A stretch of DNA of 45,519 nucleotides from a candidate division WWE3 bacterium (GTDB lineage: Bacteria > Patescibacteriota > WWE3 > UBA101185 > UBA10185). Shown piece by piece: positions 1 to 8,636 of this stretch (position 1 is its first letter; the number at the start of each line of letters is the position of its first letter). The notes beneath the pieces were generated by a model. The model had not been told where the DNA came from. It searched no databases and saw only the letters and a program-made list of their open reading frames with translations. Location of the stretch: assembly GCA_003599255.1 (NCBI GenBank), contig QZJF01000002.1, forward strand, positions 1-45,519. The letters are read 5' to 3'. The translations under genes and the position numbers were made by a program.

Positions 1-492
1 TCACCAAATTTTGGTTTTGAGATTCTTCAAAAAATTCGAATTCGACTCGACGAGAAAACCTGCTACCCCTGCGTTATGTGCTGTTTCCATATCTGTACTG
101 GAATCGCCGATCAGAATAGATTCTTTCAGATCAATGTCAAAGTCTTTAACGGCATTTTCTATCATTCCTGGGGCCGGTTTCCTGCAATTGCAATTGTCAT
201 CATAACCGTGTGGGCAAAAATATATCTTATCCAGGATAACTCCGCCGTTTAGCAACTCCTTTTCCATTTTTTCATGCACTCTTTCAAGATCCTCTAGAGA
301 CATTTTGCCTCTTGCTATTCCTGCTTGATTAGTTACCACTATTAGCAGATACCCCTTTTCTTTAAGAATTCTTAAACCTTCAACTACACCGGGCAGTATT
401 ACAAATTGATCCGGAGATTTGATATAATCGTGTTCTCCTGCTTTTTTATTTATGACGCCATCTCTGTCTAAGAAAACGGCTTTGTTTGACAT
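1..492 (-). CDS. gmhB: HAD-family D-glycero-D-manno-heptose 1,7-bisphosphate 7-phosphatase-like protein (GmhB type)
   Basis: A 163-residue HAD-superfamily phosphatase complete at both ends. Motif I is FLDRDG, with the catalytic Asp9 and Asp11. The zinc loop of the GmhB/HisB-N type is visible as Cys93-x-His95 and Cys101-x-Cys103, followed by RKP. The third acidic motif is GDSSTD, with Asp130. The family removes the 7-phosphate of heptose bisphosphate or the phosphate of histidinol phosphate; no his or other heptose genes are seen here, so the substrate is open. The start is placed at the ATG at 490-492. A TAAAAT box on the minus strand (499-504) lies 6 nt upstream, so the mRNA may be leaderless. 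It is divergent from pyruvate kinase. Confidence 0.85.
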   Translation of the reverse strand: MSNKAVFLDRDGVINKKAGEHDYIKSPDQFVILPGVVEGLRILKEKGYLLIVVTNQAGIARGKMSLEDLERVHEKMEKELLNGGVILDKIYFCPHGYDDNCNCRKPAPGMIENAVKDFDIDLKESILIGDSSTDMETAHNAGVAGFLVESNSNFLKNLKTKIW

Positions 493-549
493 ATCCGTAT
501 TTTAGAACAATTCATTGAACACCGTCTATATCAATGTTAGCCTAATACT

Positions 550-1986
550 ATGCACTCAGGGAAACATACAAAGATTGTTGCCACACTTGGTCCTGCCTCG
601 GAAGATCCGGAAACTATTACGCACATGATAAAAGCGGGCGTGAATGTTTTTAGGTTCAACATGAAACATAACACAAATGAATGGCATGTTGAAAAGATAA
701 AGATTGTGCGAAATATATCCAAAGAATTGAACATCCCGGTAGGTGTATTGATTGATCTTCAGGGTCCGGAGATCAGAATAGAAACTCAGAAGGACATTCA
801 GGTTGAAAAAGGAGATCATGTTTTTTTTGTGAATGATTTTTCGGAAGTTAAGGAATTATCCAGAGAAACTTCGCTTACACAGGAGCCGAAAGTGGTTAAG
901 ATATCCGAAAAAATAGTTTTAGACACGTTAGACATTGAAGACCAGTTTTCAATAGATGACGGATTTTTGGAATTTGAAATTGTAGAATGTTTCGGAAACG
1001 GATTTATAGCAAAAAGCTTGGACAACGGCGTTATCAGCGATCACAAATCGTTAAATCTTATAGGGAAGGATGTTGCTTTACCTTCTCTAGTTGAAAAAGA
1101 TCTGGAGCGCCTGGATATTGCTGCAAAGGCGGCAGTAGATTTTGTAGCTTTGTCATATGTAAGAACCCAAAAAGATGTAGTAGAGCTAAAAAAGGAAATG
1201 TCTTCCAGAAATCTAAAGGCAAAGATTGTAGCCAAAATTGAAAGCGAGAAAGGCATTGATAATATTGACGAAATTATCGACGAATCGGATGTTGTAATGG
1301 TTGCCCGCGGAGACTTAGGTGTGGAAATGCCCATAGAACGGATAGCCTATCTGCAGAAAACAATAATAAATAAATGCAGGAGTAAAAATAAACAAGTGAT
1401 TGTTGCGACACAAATGCTGCAATCGATGACGGTGAGCTCAAGGCCTACACGGGCCGAAGCCACCGATGTTTCCAATGCTGTGTATGATGGGGCGGACGCT
1501 GTGATGTTATCTGCCGAATCTGCCACCGGAAAGTATCCGGTTAAATCGGTAGAGGTTATGCGGAGAATTTTAAAATTCAATGAAACTCATTCTCAAGTTT
1601 TCGAAGTTGCGCCTCATAATAAAGATCAGACAAACACTATCGTAAAAGCCGCCGTTTCCATTTTGGAATTCAATTGGGCGAAAATAGATAAAGTAATAGT
1701 GTTTACGGAAACAGGATATACTGCAAATGCCCTATCCAGTTACAGAATAAAAATACCCGTAGTGGCAGTGAGTGAAGATGTGGCTACAGTTGAATCACTG
1801 ACAATTGATTATGGTGTACATCCGGCAGTAATGAAATTTCCCCACGGGCAATTTGAGTTTTCTTCAGTAGAAGATCAGCTTCTTGGATTGGAGCTAGTAA
1901 AAAAGGGTGAGAGAGTTCTGGTAATACACGGAAGACAGTGGAAAGATCCGGGAAAAACCAACGCATTATTTATACTTCAGGTCTAA
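550..1986 (+). CDS. pyk: pyruvate kinase
   Basis: A 478-residue protein of normal family length, cytosolic, converting phosphoenolpyruvate and ADP to pyruvate and ATP. The N-terminus has the TKIVATLGPAS strand, then NVFRFNMKH (the family usually has RxNxSH), LIDLQGPEIRI, the KIE catalytic segment (AKIESEKGI), MVARGDLGVE for metal and substrate binding, and the ATQMLQSM / PTRAEATDVSNAV signature. The C-terminal allosteric domain is present and ends with a GKTNALFILQV strand. The start ATG at 550 has no Shine-Dalgarno. A possible TTGAAC-N17-TAGCCT promoter ends 6 nt upstream, which would give a leaderless message. Confidence 0.95.
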   Translation: MHSGKHTKIVATLGPASEDPETITHMIKAGVNVFRFNMKHNTNEWHVEKIKIVRNISKELNIPVGVLIDLQGPEIRIETQKDIQVEKGDHVFFVNDFSEVKELSRETSLTQEPKVVKISEKIVLDTLDIEDQFSIDDGFLEFEIVECFGNGFIAKSLDNGVISDHKSLNLIGKDVALPSLVEKDLERLDIAAKAAVDFVALSYVRTQKDVVELKKEMSSRNLKAKIVAKIESEKGIDNIDEIIDESDVVMVARGDLGVEMPIERIAYLQKTIINKCRSKNKQVIVATQMLQSMTVSSRPTRAEATDVSNAVYDGADAVMLSAESATGKYPVKSVEVMRRILKFNETHSQVFEVAPHNKDQTNTIVKAAVSILEFNWAKIDKVIVFTETGYTANALSSYRIKIPVVAVSEDVATVESLTIDYGVHPAVMKFPHGQFEFSSVEDQLLGLELVKKGERVLVIHGRQWKDPGKTNALFILQV

Positions 1987-2045
1987 AATAATCATCAAAA
2001 AATTTAGTCTTGATTCTCTCACCAAAATTTGTACATAATAGTGAT

Positions 2046-3980
2046 ATGTATTTATATAAGGAGAAAGGATTCTCGCTGGTCCTTTTGTTAGTTCTCATAT
2101 TGTTTCTTGCTTCAGCCGGCTTTTATTTTTCAAGAAATTTTCTGCGATTTAATATTCAACCTCCGGTTGTAACCAGCTCTACACAGGTTGTAAACCGTCC
2201 GTCTTCCATAATTGTCGATCACACTTCGGTAGAATTGTTCGATCAAATTCCCGATGAGTACATTACGGCAGCGAAGAACTTAAAAATGTTTTATATGGAC
2301 CGTTCCGTAGGTTCCAATATTAACGACGGTTTGACATGTCTTGCTTATCCGAATACGGCTTCCGCTCCAAGTCATTGCAAACGTCCTGATGCAACCACAG
2401 CGGAGCTTACTCCGGATGCAAAATATGACAGAACTAACTGGGAGTATGTTTTCTGGGATGGTGACTGCGGTATGTGGTACAACAAGATAAAATGTTTTAT
2501 GGATCGGGTAGATGCTGTTCGCACTAATTTTGATGTAATGTCATTTCAATTTAGTTATCTTGAGGTTATGGATGGCAGCGGAATTGCCGATCCCCAGACA
2601 GGCTATTTTGCGGACAACAGATATTATGATTATTCTGACATGGAAGCATTGGAGGCCCGTTACCCGGATAAAACTTTTGTACATTGGACAACCAGTCTTG
2701 CACGATCTATCGGAACACAGGAATCAAAGGATTTTAATGAGCAAATGAGAAGTTATGCCCGCACCTATAACAAAGTTCTTTTTGACGTAGCGGATATTTT
2801 GTCTCATGACCCTGACGGGAATCCCTGCTATGACAATAGAGACGGTGTAACAAATCCCGATGATGGACAGAGTATTCCGGCAATTTGCCCTCAGTATACG
2901 TCAGAACGTGAAGGGGGGCATTTGGGAAGCTATTCCGCAGGAAAGATTAGGGTAGCAAAAGCTTTCTGGGTATTGATGGCTAGAATTGCAGGATGGGAGC
3001 CGGGAACTCCGCCAACACAGACTCCTCCGCAGAACTCCGCTCCCACGGTAAATGCCGGTTCTGACGTAACAACTATTGTAGGATCAACAATTGCACTTGC
3101 GGGTACGGCAACAGATGACGGCAGACCAAATGGGACTTTGCTTACAACCTGGACGGAATCATCTGGAAGAACAGGTTTCTCCTTTAACAATGTTAACAGC
3201 CTAAATACTTCTGCCACCTTTTCCCAAACCGGAACTTATATGATTAGATTAACGGCCAATGACGGTGATCTGACAAGCTATGATGAGCTGATGGTTACTG
3301 TAAATTCAGAACCGGCACCCGAACCTGAACCGACGCCTGAGCCAGAGCCCGGTCCGGAACCCGGCCCTGTGGATACTTCCGGAAGGGTTTTTTATCTCGC
3401 AATGGATTCCGTGCAATCACATCCGGAGTGTGCTGTATGCCGAAACAATGAGATAGCATTAGACCCTGTTGGGGTACGTAACTCCGGCTATTCTTTTAAT
3501 GGAATTAATAGTTATGTAGATGCTTCAGGATCTAATCCATTATCAGGTTTGTCGGCATTTACGCTCTCATTATGGGTGAAACCTGCGTTCGATGAAACCA
3601 GCGCGGCCAGATACAATATTTATTCAGACATGGACGGAAATCAATTAATGTATCTTGGTCCGATATTTGATTGGAGATTTACTTTGAGAACTACGGCAGG
3701 GGTTGCAAGAGTTGATACATTGAATGTGGTCTGGGACCCTAATACTTGGAATCACTTGGCGGTTGTATTCTCAGGAACCGAGTTAAAGATATACTTCAAT
3801 GGGGTATTATCAAACACCTCTACAGTGTCGGGTGCCATGATAACTAACTCGACAAAAGTTGTACTGGGATCTTCAGGTGTTCGTTCGAGTTACTTCCTTG
3901 GATCACTTGACGAGGCTTCGATCTTTAATAGAGCCTTCACAGCTGACGAAGTATCTGCACTATATACCCAGGAAAACTGA
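2046..3980 (+). CDS. secreted SGNH-hydrolase-like protein with PKD-type and LamG domains
   Basis: About 644 residues from the ATG at 2046; an in-frame TTG at 2010 would add 12 residues, but the ATG puts the hydrophobic signal anchor (FSLVLLLVLILFLASAGFYF) at the N-terminus and has CATAAT 6 nt upstream. Next comes a globular region with SVGSNINDG, several cysteines and a late His in GGHLGSYSAGK, which resembles SGNH/GDSL-type hydrolases. A PKD-like Ig domain (APTVNAGSDVTTIVGSTIAL to the TVNSEP strand) follows, then a proline-glutamate linker made of EPEP/GPEPGP units, and a C-terminal LamG/concanavalin-like lectin domain (SLWVKPAF, WNHLAVVFSGT, LGSLDEASIFNRA). Likely an exported carbohydrate-active or adhesive protein. 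Enzyme activity is inferred only. Confidence 0.75.
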   Translation: MYLYKEKGFSLVLLLVLILFLASAGFYFSRNFLRFNIQPPVVTSSTQVVNRPSSIIVDHTSVELFDQIPDEYITAAKNLKMFYMDRSVGSNINDGLTCLAYPNTASAPSHCKRPDATTAELTPDAKYDRTNWEYVFWDGDCGMWYNKIKCFMDRVDAVRTNFDVMSFQFSYLEVMDGSGIADPQTGYFADNRYYDYSDMEALEARYPDKTFVHWTTSLARSIGTQESKDFNEQMRSYARTYNKVLFDVADILSHDPDGNPCYDNRDGVTNPDDGQSIPAICPQYTSEREGGHLGSYSAGKIRVAKAFWVLMARIAGWEPGTPPTQTPPQNSAPTVNAGSDVTTIVGSTIALAGTATDDGRPNGTLLTTWTESSGRTGFSFNNVNSLNTSATFSQTGTYMIRLTANDGDLTSYDELMVTVNSEPAPEPEPTPEPEPGPEPGPVDTSGRVFYLAMDSVQSHPECAVCRNNEIALDPVGVRNSGYSFNGINSYVDASGSNPLSGLSAFTLSLWVKPAFDETSAARYNIYSDMDGNQLMYLGPIFDWRFTLRTTAGVARVDTLNVVWDPNTWNHLAVVFSGTELKIYFNGVLSNTSTVSGAMITNSTKVVLGSSGVRSSYFLGSLDEASIFNRAFTADEVSALYTQEN

Positions 3981-4013
3981 TAAACTTAATATAGAATTTA
4001 ATAAATCTGCCCT

Positions 4014-5108
4014 ATGGACAACCATCAAATATTAGAATTGGAGCGCGAAAAACTGCGTGTGGTAGCGTCAGGGATTAAGGAGGGAATCATAATCCTGGAT
4101 CCGCAGCAAAAAGTGACCCTTATTAATAAGGCTGCTGAGGAGTTGACCGGTTACGGCCAATCAGATGTTCTGGGTCAACATATTAGCGGTTTTCTGAATC
4201 TACTGGATGAATCAGACCGGCCAATTGATTCAAATTTGTATTGTCCGTTAGGCGAAATAGATACCGAGGGGGTTTTTTACCATCAGGAAAAATTAAATCT
4301 TGTAACAAAAACAGACACTATTAAAGTGATCAATATGGAGTCCCGAAAAATGCGGGAAGGCTCCAAAATTGCAGTCGGTGCAATATTGATTTTAGAAAAT
4401 GTATCCACGGAAAATGAGTTGGAGAGAATGAAGGTGGATTTCGTTTCCATGTCCGTTCATCTGCTCAGGACGCCGTTGACCATATTGAAAGGATTTTTAT
4501 ACAATCTTTCACAACCAACTACTGCTGCAAAACTAGACGAAAAAGAAAAGACTTATCTGGAATCGGCAGTATCAGGTGCTGAAGAATTAGGGATGCTAGT
4601 AGAAAACGTTTTACACCTTTCTGAACTTCAGCAAGGAAGATTTAGAATTAATGTATCCTCGGTAAATTATGAAGGTTTAGTGGCAACGGTGACCCACGAT
4701 TTTAAAAAAGCTGCGGAGAGTAAAGGTATTTCTTTAATTTATATACCACCGTTGTATGAGATTCCTATGATACAGGCAGACTTTGTCCGAATAAGAGAGG
4801 TGCTGATGAATTTAATCGACAACGCTATCAAGTTTACCGATAAGGGTAAAGTCGAAGTTACTGTCTCAAAGGAAGAAGGTTTGATTCACACAATTATCAA
4901 AGACACAGGTGCCGGCATACCTGAAGAAAACATCCACCACTTGTTTACAAAGTTTTACAGAATCAAAGATCCCTTAGAGATGGAGTCAGGTCAGGGCTTA
5001 GGTCTTTATATATGTAAAAAGATTATAGATGCTCATAACGGGGAAATATGGGCGGAAAGTGTTTTGGGACAGGGATCGGTATTTCATTTCACGCTACCCA
5101 CCATATGA
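4014..5108 (+). CDS. PAS-domain sensor histidine kinase
   Basis: A 364-residue kinase without transmembrane segments, so a cytosolic sensor. An N-terminal PAS domain spans roughly residues 8-125 (GIKEGIIILDPQQKVTLINK, AAEELTGY). The dimerisation/phosphoacceptor helix carries His149 in HLLRTPLT. The HATPase domain has an N box (LMNLIDNAIKFTDKG), a G1 box (IKDTGAGIPEENI), an F box (FTKFYRIKD) and a G2 box (GQGLGLYICKKIIDAH). No response regulator lies next to it, so the partner is unknown. The stop codon overlaps the next start by ATGA, indicating translational coupling to the phosphodiester glycosidase gene. Confidence 0.9.
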   Translation: MDNHQILELEREKLRVVASGIKEGIIILDPQQKVTLINKAAEELTGYGQSDVLGQHISGFLNLLDESDRPIDSNLYCPLGEIDTEGVFYHQEKLNLVTKTDTIKVINMESRKMREGSKIAVGAILILENVSTENELERMKVDFVSMSVHLLRTPLTILKGFLYNLSQPTTAAKLDEKEKTYLESAVSGAEELGMLVENVLHLSELQQGRFRINVSSVNYEGLVATVTHDFKKAAESKGISLIYIPPLYEIPMIQADFVRIREVLMNLIDNAIKFTDKGKVEVTVSKEEGLIHTIIKDTGAGIPEENIHHLFTKFYRIKDPLEMESGQGLGLYICKKIIDAHNGEIWAESVLGQGSVFHFTLPTI

Positions 5109-6361
5109 TAAAAAATATCTTCAAAGATAAATATATGCTGAGGAAATCCCTAAAAATATCGGCAATTGCCCTTGTATATTTTTTTAACGCAGTTGTGATT
5201 GTGTATTTATTTTTTGAATACAACACGATAAAAGATAGCACGCAGCAAATAGTAACCGATTATGCAGCAATTAAAGAAACACAGGAAAACTTCAGTTCGA
5301 ATTTTTCTGAGGAGCTCTTTGAGGAACATCTCAAGTTGATTGAGAAACAGAAATTAAGAAGTGATTTATCTAGTGTGGAAATAGAATTAGAGAAACTGAA
5401 AGACACGGAGGAAGGATCTTTCCTGGACCAGATCAATAGTATTTATGACAAGTATGGAGACCTGCAGGCCAAGATTAAACGAAACGATAGTGTAAAGATT
5501 GATACTTCAAAAACAAAAGAAAGCGCGGAAGAGTTTGGTACTCTTCTTCTTGAAAAAGATTTTGAAGCACTTGAGACATCAATCGATGAAAATAATCTTT
5601 CCCTTGACGATTCATATAAGAAATATCTTGACTCACTTCCCAAACCTACTGTGTCTACAGGCTCAGCACAAGGTTATTCATATCTGACAATTACAACCGA
5701 AAGGGGAACAACCCACGGAGTTTATCTTATTAAAGTTCCACTCAGCAGTTATAGGGTAAGAACTATTGCGGCAATAGAAAACGATTGTAGCGACAATTGT
5801 CCCACTAAGACCATGCAGCAGTATGTCACTGAAAATAACGCATACGCGGGAATGGTCGGCTCCTATGCTTGTCCTGCCGATTATGCCGCCTGCGCGGGTA
5901 AAGTTTATTCTTTTGATTATGCACTTTACGACAGCAATGATGATAAGTGGTTCAATAAAGATGCGTTGACCTGGTTTGACACCGGAATGTTTACTTTTAG
6001 AGGAAATTCCTATGAGTTTTACAGAAAAACTTCGGAATATGATGGGGATTCAGTTGATGCCGCTGTTTCAAATTTTCCCTCTCTTTTAAAAAACGGAGAA
6101 GTGGTAGTTGATGAAGATATCTTAACTTCATATCAAAAAGTCAGGGCGCTTAGAGGAGCAATAGGCGCAGGCAAAGAAAATATCTATCTCGCGTACATAA
6201 CAAACGCTACTGTAACTGAGGCAGCGTATGCAATGAAATCATTGGGGGCTCTTCATGCACTTAATCTTGATGGGGGTGGTACTGCCGCAATGTATATCAA
6301 CGGTAGATATGTGGTAGGTCCGGGCAGGGGTGTTGCTAACGCAATATTGTTGATAAAGTAA
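5105..6361 (+). CDS. membrane-anchored phosphodiester glycosidase (NAGPA domain) protein
   Basis: 418 residues from the ATG at 5105, chosen because it makes a 4-nt ATGA overlap with the histidine kinase; a longer in-frame start at 5048 would lie inside the kinase. There is one N-terminal transmembrane helix (KISAIALVYFFNAVVIVYLFF), then a charged predicted coiled coil to about residue 170, then a phosphodiester-glycosidase (NAGPA/YvmC-type) domain. The domain shows GVYLIKVPLSSYRVR, the AGMVGSYACP segment and the diagnostic LNLDGGGTAAMYINGRY block near the C-terminus. Four cysteines (CSDNC, CPADYAAC) may form disulfides outside. The family hydrolyses sugar-1-phosphodiester links in glycans; the actual substrate is unknown. 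Confidence 0.8.
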   Translation: MIKNIFKDKYMLRKSLKISAIALVYFFNAVVIVYLFFEYNTIKDSTQQIVTDYAAIKETQENFSSNFSEELFEEHLKLIEKQKLRSDLSSVEIELEKLKDTEEGSFLDQINSIYDKYGDLQAKIKRNDSVKIDTSKTKESAEEFGTLLLEKDFEALETSIDENNLSLDDSYKKYLDSLPKPTVSTGSAQGYSYLTITTERGTTHGVYLIKVPLSSYRVRTIAAIENDCSDNCPTKTMQQYVTENNAYAGMVGSYACPADYAACAGKVYSFDYALYDSNDDKWFNKDALTWFDTGMFTFRGNSYEFYRKTSEYDGDSVDAAVSNFPSLLKNGEVVVDEDILTSYQKVRALRGAIGAGKENIYLAYITNATVTEAAYAMKSLGALHALNLDGGGTAAMYINGRYVVGPGRGVANAILLIK

Positions 6362-6397
6362 AAATATCTGATATTATTCCTTTGGGGGTCAAACTCA

Positions 6398-7669
6398 CTA
6401 AAACGTTTCAAAAGTTGCAAGCGTTTCTTCGATTATCGTTTTTTCAAATTCTTCATTTGTGCTCTTAATAGAAAATATAATCATAATTTTGTTGGGCATA
6501 ATTGCATAAACAAAGTCGGTTCCCCTCCATGAGTATCCCTTTAACATAATCGCGTCTATATTCCCGAGTTTTACAGGCACATCCTGTGCGTCAGGAGCAA
6601 ACCCTTTCACCACTTTAAACTCTTCAATTAAAAGTTGTTTTTGTTCGGAAATAAACTTATCGAAATCTGTGCTCAAATAGTACGTATATACACCTATACC
6701 ATCCATTTGATTCAAATCCACATATGTATCAGGCTTGGCTAGTACCACTAATTTCCTTGCGCCTTGCGCGGGCGGTGCTTGTATATCACAGCAGGTATCA
6801 TCAAGATTGGGATGGATAAAAAGAAACTTCATCTGCTCACTTATAAATGTTTTAAAAGGTTCTTCAGGGAGAATTTCTCCCTCGGGAAAGAATTTGAAAG
6901 AAAGGAATATTTCATCGGTTGTGCTTTTGTACTTTTGTCGGACACCAAAATCACCTTTGTAGATCTGAGCGATCTCGTAATAGATACCAAAACGGGGCGA
7001 GTAGTACACTTTGTAGTCGGAATCGCAGTTTTTGATGTCAAAAGTCCTTGCGTCAACTTCATCAACTAACGTTTTTGAAATTACGGAAAAGATTGCCGCT
7101 TCAGGACACTTGCTCTTAAAACTATCCCGTTTTATTTCAGTTATACGATCAATTGTTCTTATACCGATGTTTAAAGGAGTGATTCTAAATATATATCCCT
7201 GACTCAAGTTTTCCTCGGTTACTGTGGATAGATCCTCAGCGGTACTGTCGTAAACTATTTCTATTTTGTTGTTGGGGTTTTCATAAGCATAAATTTCTGA
7301 TTCCGGAGGGTACTTTACGAAAATTTTTAATCCCTCATTTTTATACTGAGTCCACTCTTTTGCCGGTTCCGGTTCAGGGATTACTTCGGGTTTATCTTCA
7401 ACTTTAAACTCTGGCGGAGGGGGAGTAGGAATAGACTTAATGTAAATAATGTAAGCCGTAATCAAGAGCGCGATAGCGAGAACAACCATTTTAACCGCGA
7501 ACATAATTTTGTTAAATTTCTTCTTCTTTTGTTCGATTTCCTCTTCTCTTTTTTTTGCAAGCTCTACAAGGCCGATATCCTCCTGTTTTTTTGGTTCGGG
7601 ATGTTGATTGTCCTGCGGCGTTTGTTCAGCTTTTTCTTCCGGTTGTTGAAGTTCTTCAGGCATATGCAT
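6398..7669 (-). CDS. single-pass membrane protein of unknown function
   Basis: I do not recognise the family. 423 residues (or 421 from the second ATG at 7663): a Glu/Gln/Pro-rich cytosolic N-terminus, a basic coiled stretch (KKREEEIEQKKKKFNK), one transmembrane helix near residues 58-78, a Pro/Glu-rich stalk (PTPPPPEF, PEVIPEPEPAKEW), then a long extracytoplasmic region of mixed alpha/beta character with scattered cysteines. The architecture suggests a PsbP/DUF-like sensor or structural domain held outside the cell. TATAAT lies just upstream of the start on the minus strand. It is convergent with the phosphodiester glycosidase and divergent from the 28-residue basic protein. Confidence 0.7.
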   Translation of the reverse strand: MHMPEELQQPEEKAEQTPQDNQHPEPKKQEDIGLVELAKKREEEIEQKKKKFNKIMFAVKMVVLAIALLITAYIIYIKSIPTPPPPEFKVEDKPEVIPEPEPAKEWTQYKNEGLKIFVKYPPESEIYAYENPNNKIEIVYDSTAEDLSTVTEENLSQGYIFRITPLNIGIRTIDRITEIKRDSFKSKCPEAAIFSVISKTLVDEVDARTFDIKNCDSDYKVYYSPRFGIYYEIAQIYKGDFGVRQKYKSTTDEIFLSFKFFPEGEILPEEPFKTFISEQMKFLFIHPNLDDTCCDIQAPPAQGARKLVVLAKPDTYVDLNQMDGIGVYTYYLSTDFDKFISEQKQLLIEEFKVVKGFAPDAQDVPVKLGNIDAIMLKGYSWRGTDFVYAIMPNKIMIIFSIKSTNEEFEKTIIEETLATFETF

Positions 7670-7719
7670 TTAAATTATAAAAGTTTTACGGACATTTGCA
7701 TAATGTTTCATATTAAATA

Positions 7720-7758
7720 TTGACTTTATTAGATAAAAATACCTACAATTAATGTAGG
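7720..7758 (+). promoter_or_regulatory. promoter with inverted repeat over the -10 box, upstream of the basic mini-protein
   Basis: TTGACT at 7720-7725, an 18-nt spacer, and TACAAT at 7744-7749. A perfect inverted repeat, CCTACA-N5-TGTAGG at 7742-7758, covers the -10 box and looks like an operator. The inferred transcript would start near 7756 and run through the hairpin at 7810 before the coding sequence. Confidence 0.6.
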
Positions 7759-7809
7759 AAATGAAAAATAGAAAATATTTATTTCTGCCCAATATTTAAT
7801 TTTTAAAAC

Positions 7810-7842
7810 GACACTTCACGCTGTGGGGTGTCTTTTGTTTTT
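7810..7842 (+). terminator. terminator-like hairpin in the 5' leader (candidate attenuator)
   Basis: A 9-bp stem (7810-7818 with 7824-7832, two G-U pairs) with a 5-nt loop is followed at once by TTTTGTTTTTT. The only upstream gene points the other way, so this hairpin does not end a preceding plus-strand gene. It sits between the promoter at 7720 and the ribosome site at 7844, the position of an attenuator. Confidence 0.6.
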
Positions 7843-7860
7843 TAGGAGGTGAATTAAACA

Positions 7861-7947
7861 ATGCCAGTAAAAAAGAAGAAAGCAGCTAAGAAAACTACTA
7901 CAAAAAGAAAGACAACAAAAGCTAAGACCAAGTCTAAGAGAAAGTAA
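7861..7947 (+). CDS. 28-residue Lys/Thr-rich basic protein
   Basis: A short gene with an excellent ribosome site (TAGGAGGTGA, 11 nt before the ATG). The product has only Met, Pro, Val, Lys, Ala, Thr, Arg and Ser; about half of the residues are Lys or Arg and there is no acidic residue. It begins MPVKKKKAAKK and ends KTKSKRK. The composition matches histone-H1-tail-like nucleic-acid-binding peptides, so binding to DNA or rRNA is the likely role, by inference. It has its own promoter, a leader hairpin and a strong terminator at 7989, which makes it a complete one-gene unit. Confidence 0.75.
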   Translation: MPVKKKKAAKKTTTKRKTTKAKTKSKRK

Positions 7948-7988
7948 TTTCTTTTTTTATAGTTTCTTATCTGATAATGCTTATATGT

Positions 7989-8024
7989 AAAAGCGGTTCT
8001 GTAACAGGAGCCGCTTTTCTTTTA
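7989..8024 (+). terminator. intrinsic terminator after the basic mini-protein gene
   Basis: An 11-bp stem (7989-7999 AAAAGCGGTTC with 8008-8018, one G-U pair), an 8-nt loop and a CTTTT tail. The A-run on the 5' side means it can also end the minus-strand HD gene region in reverse. Confidence 0.85.
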
Positions 8025-8034
8025 CAAGAATATT

Positions 8035-8628
8035 TTAAAGTCCCAGAAGATCAGATTCTCTTTGCATGGCGCTGAGAGTTACATCTATAAAGGTGTTGAT
8101 GTCCACACCTACTTTATTTTCACATTGGGTGATTTGTGTTCTGTCCACCTGCCTGGCAAATTCTTTTTGCTTGAACTTTTTTAAAACCCTTTCGGTTGAA
8201 ACAGCGGACAATTTCTTTTCGGGCATAACCAAGGCTACAGCAACAATAAAACCGGTTAATTCATCACAACATTCTAAAGTCCATTCCAACAGGGTTTCGG
8301 GCTCGCGTAAGTGTGTAATTTTATTATTATGTGATCTGAACACGTTGAGCATTTCTTCCGGGGTTTCGTAATCTTGCAGCCAATCCAGAAGCATAAGTGT
8401 GTGTTTTTCCGGGTTGTCGGTTGTTATTTCCCAGTCGGAATCGTGAAGTATGCCCGTAATTTCCCACTCATCCCTCGATAATGTTCCGGTGTCCCGGCCT
8501 TTCGACCGGTAATAATCATAAAAAGCAACTAAAGTTTTGCCGACAGCAAAACAATGTCTCTGCAGGTTTCGGTTTTTCATTTTGTCACGGAGCAGTTCAT
8601 TCGCACTGTCTAAGGTAAGTTTTTGCAT
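8035..8628 (-). CDS. HD-domain metal-dependent hydrolase
   Basis: A 197-residue HD-superfamily protein. Metal ligands are visible as His25 (LQRHCFAVG), His62-Asp63 (GILHDSDWE), His76 (EKHTLML) and the SHNN segment. The family includes phosphohydrolases acting on nucleotides; the substrate cannot be told. It lies 8 nt downstream of lysS and may be cotranscribed with greA-lysS. A TATAAT box on the minus strand (8636-8641) overlaps the lysS stop codon and sits 7 nt from the ATG, so an internal leaderless promoter is possible. Confidence 0.8.
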   Translation of the reverse strand: MQKLTLDSANELLRDKMKNRNLQRHCFAVGKTLVAFYDYYRSKGRDTGTLSRDEWEITGILHDSDWEITTDNPEKHTLMLLDWLQDYETPEEMLNVFRSHNNKITHLREPETLLEWTLECCDELTGFIVAVALVMPEKKLSAVSTERVLKKFKQKEFARQVDRTQITQCENKVGVDINTFIDVTLSAMQRESDLLGL

Positions 8629-8636
8629 AGGAAAAA

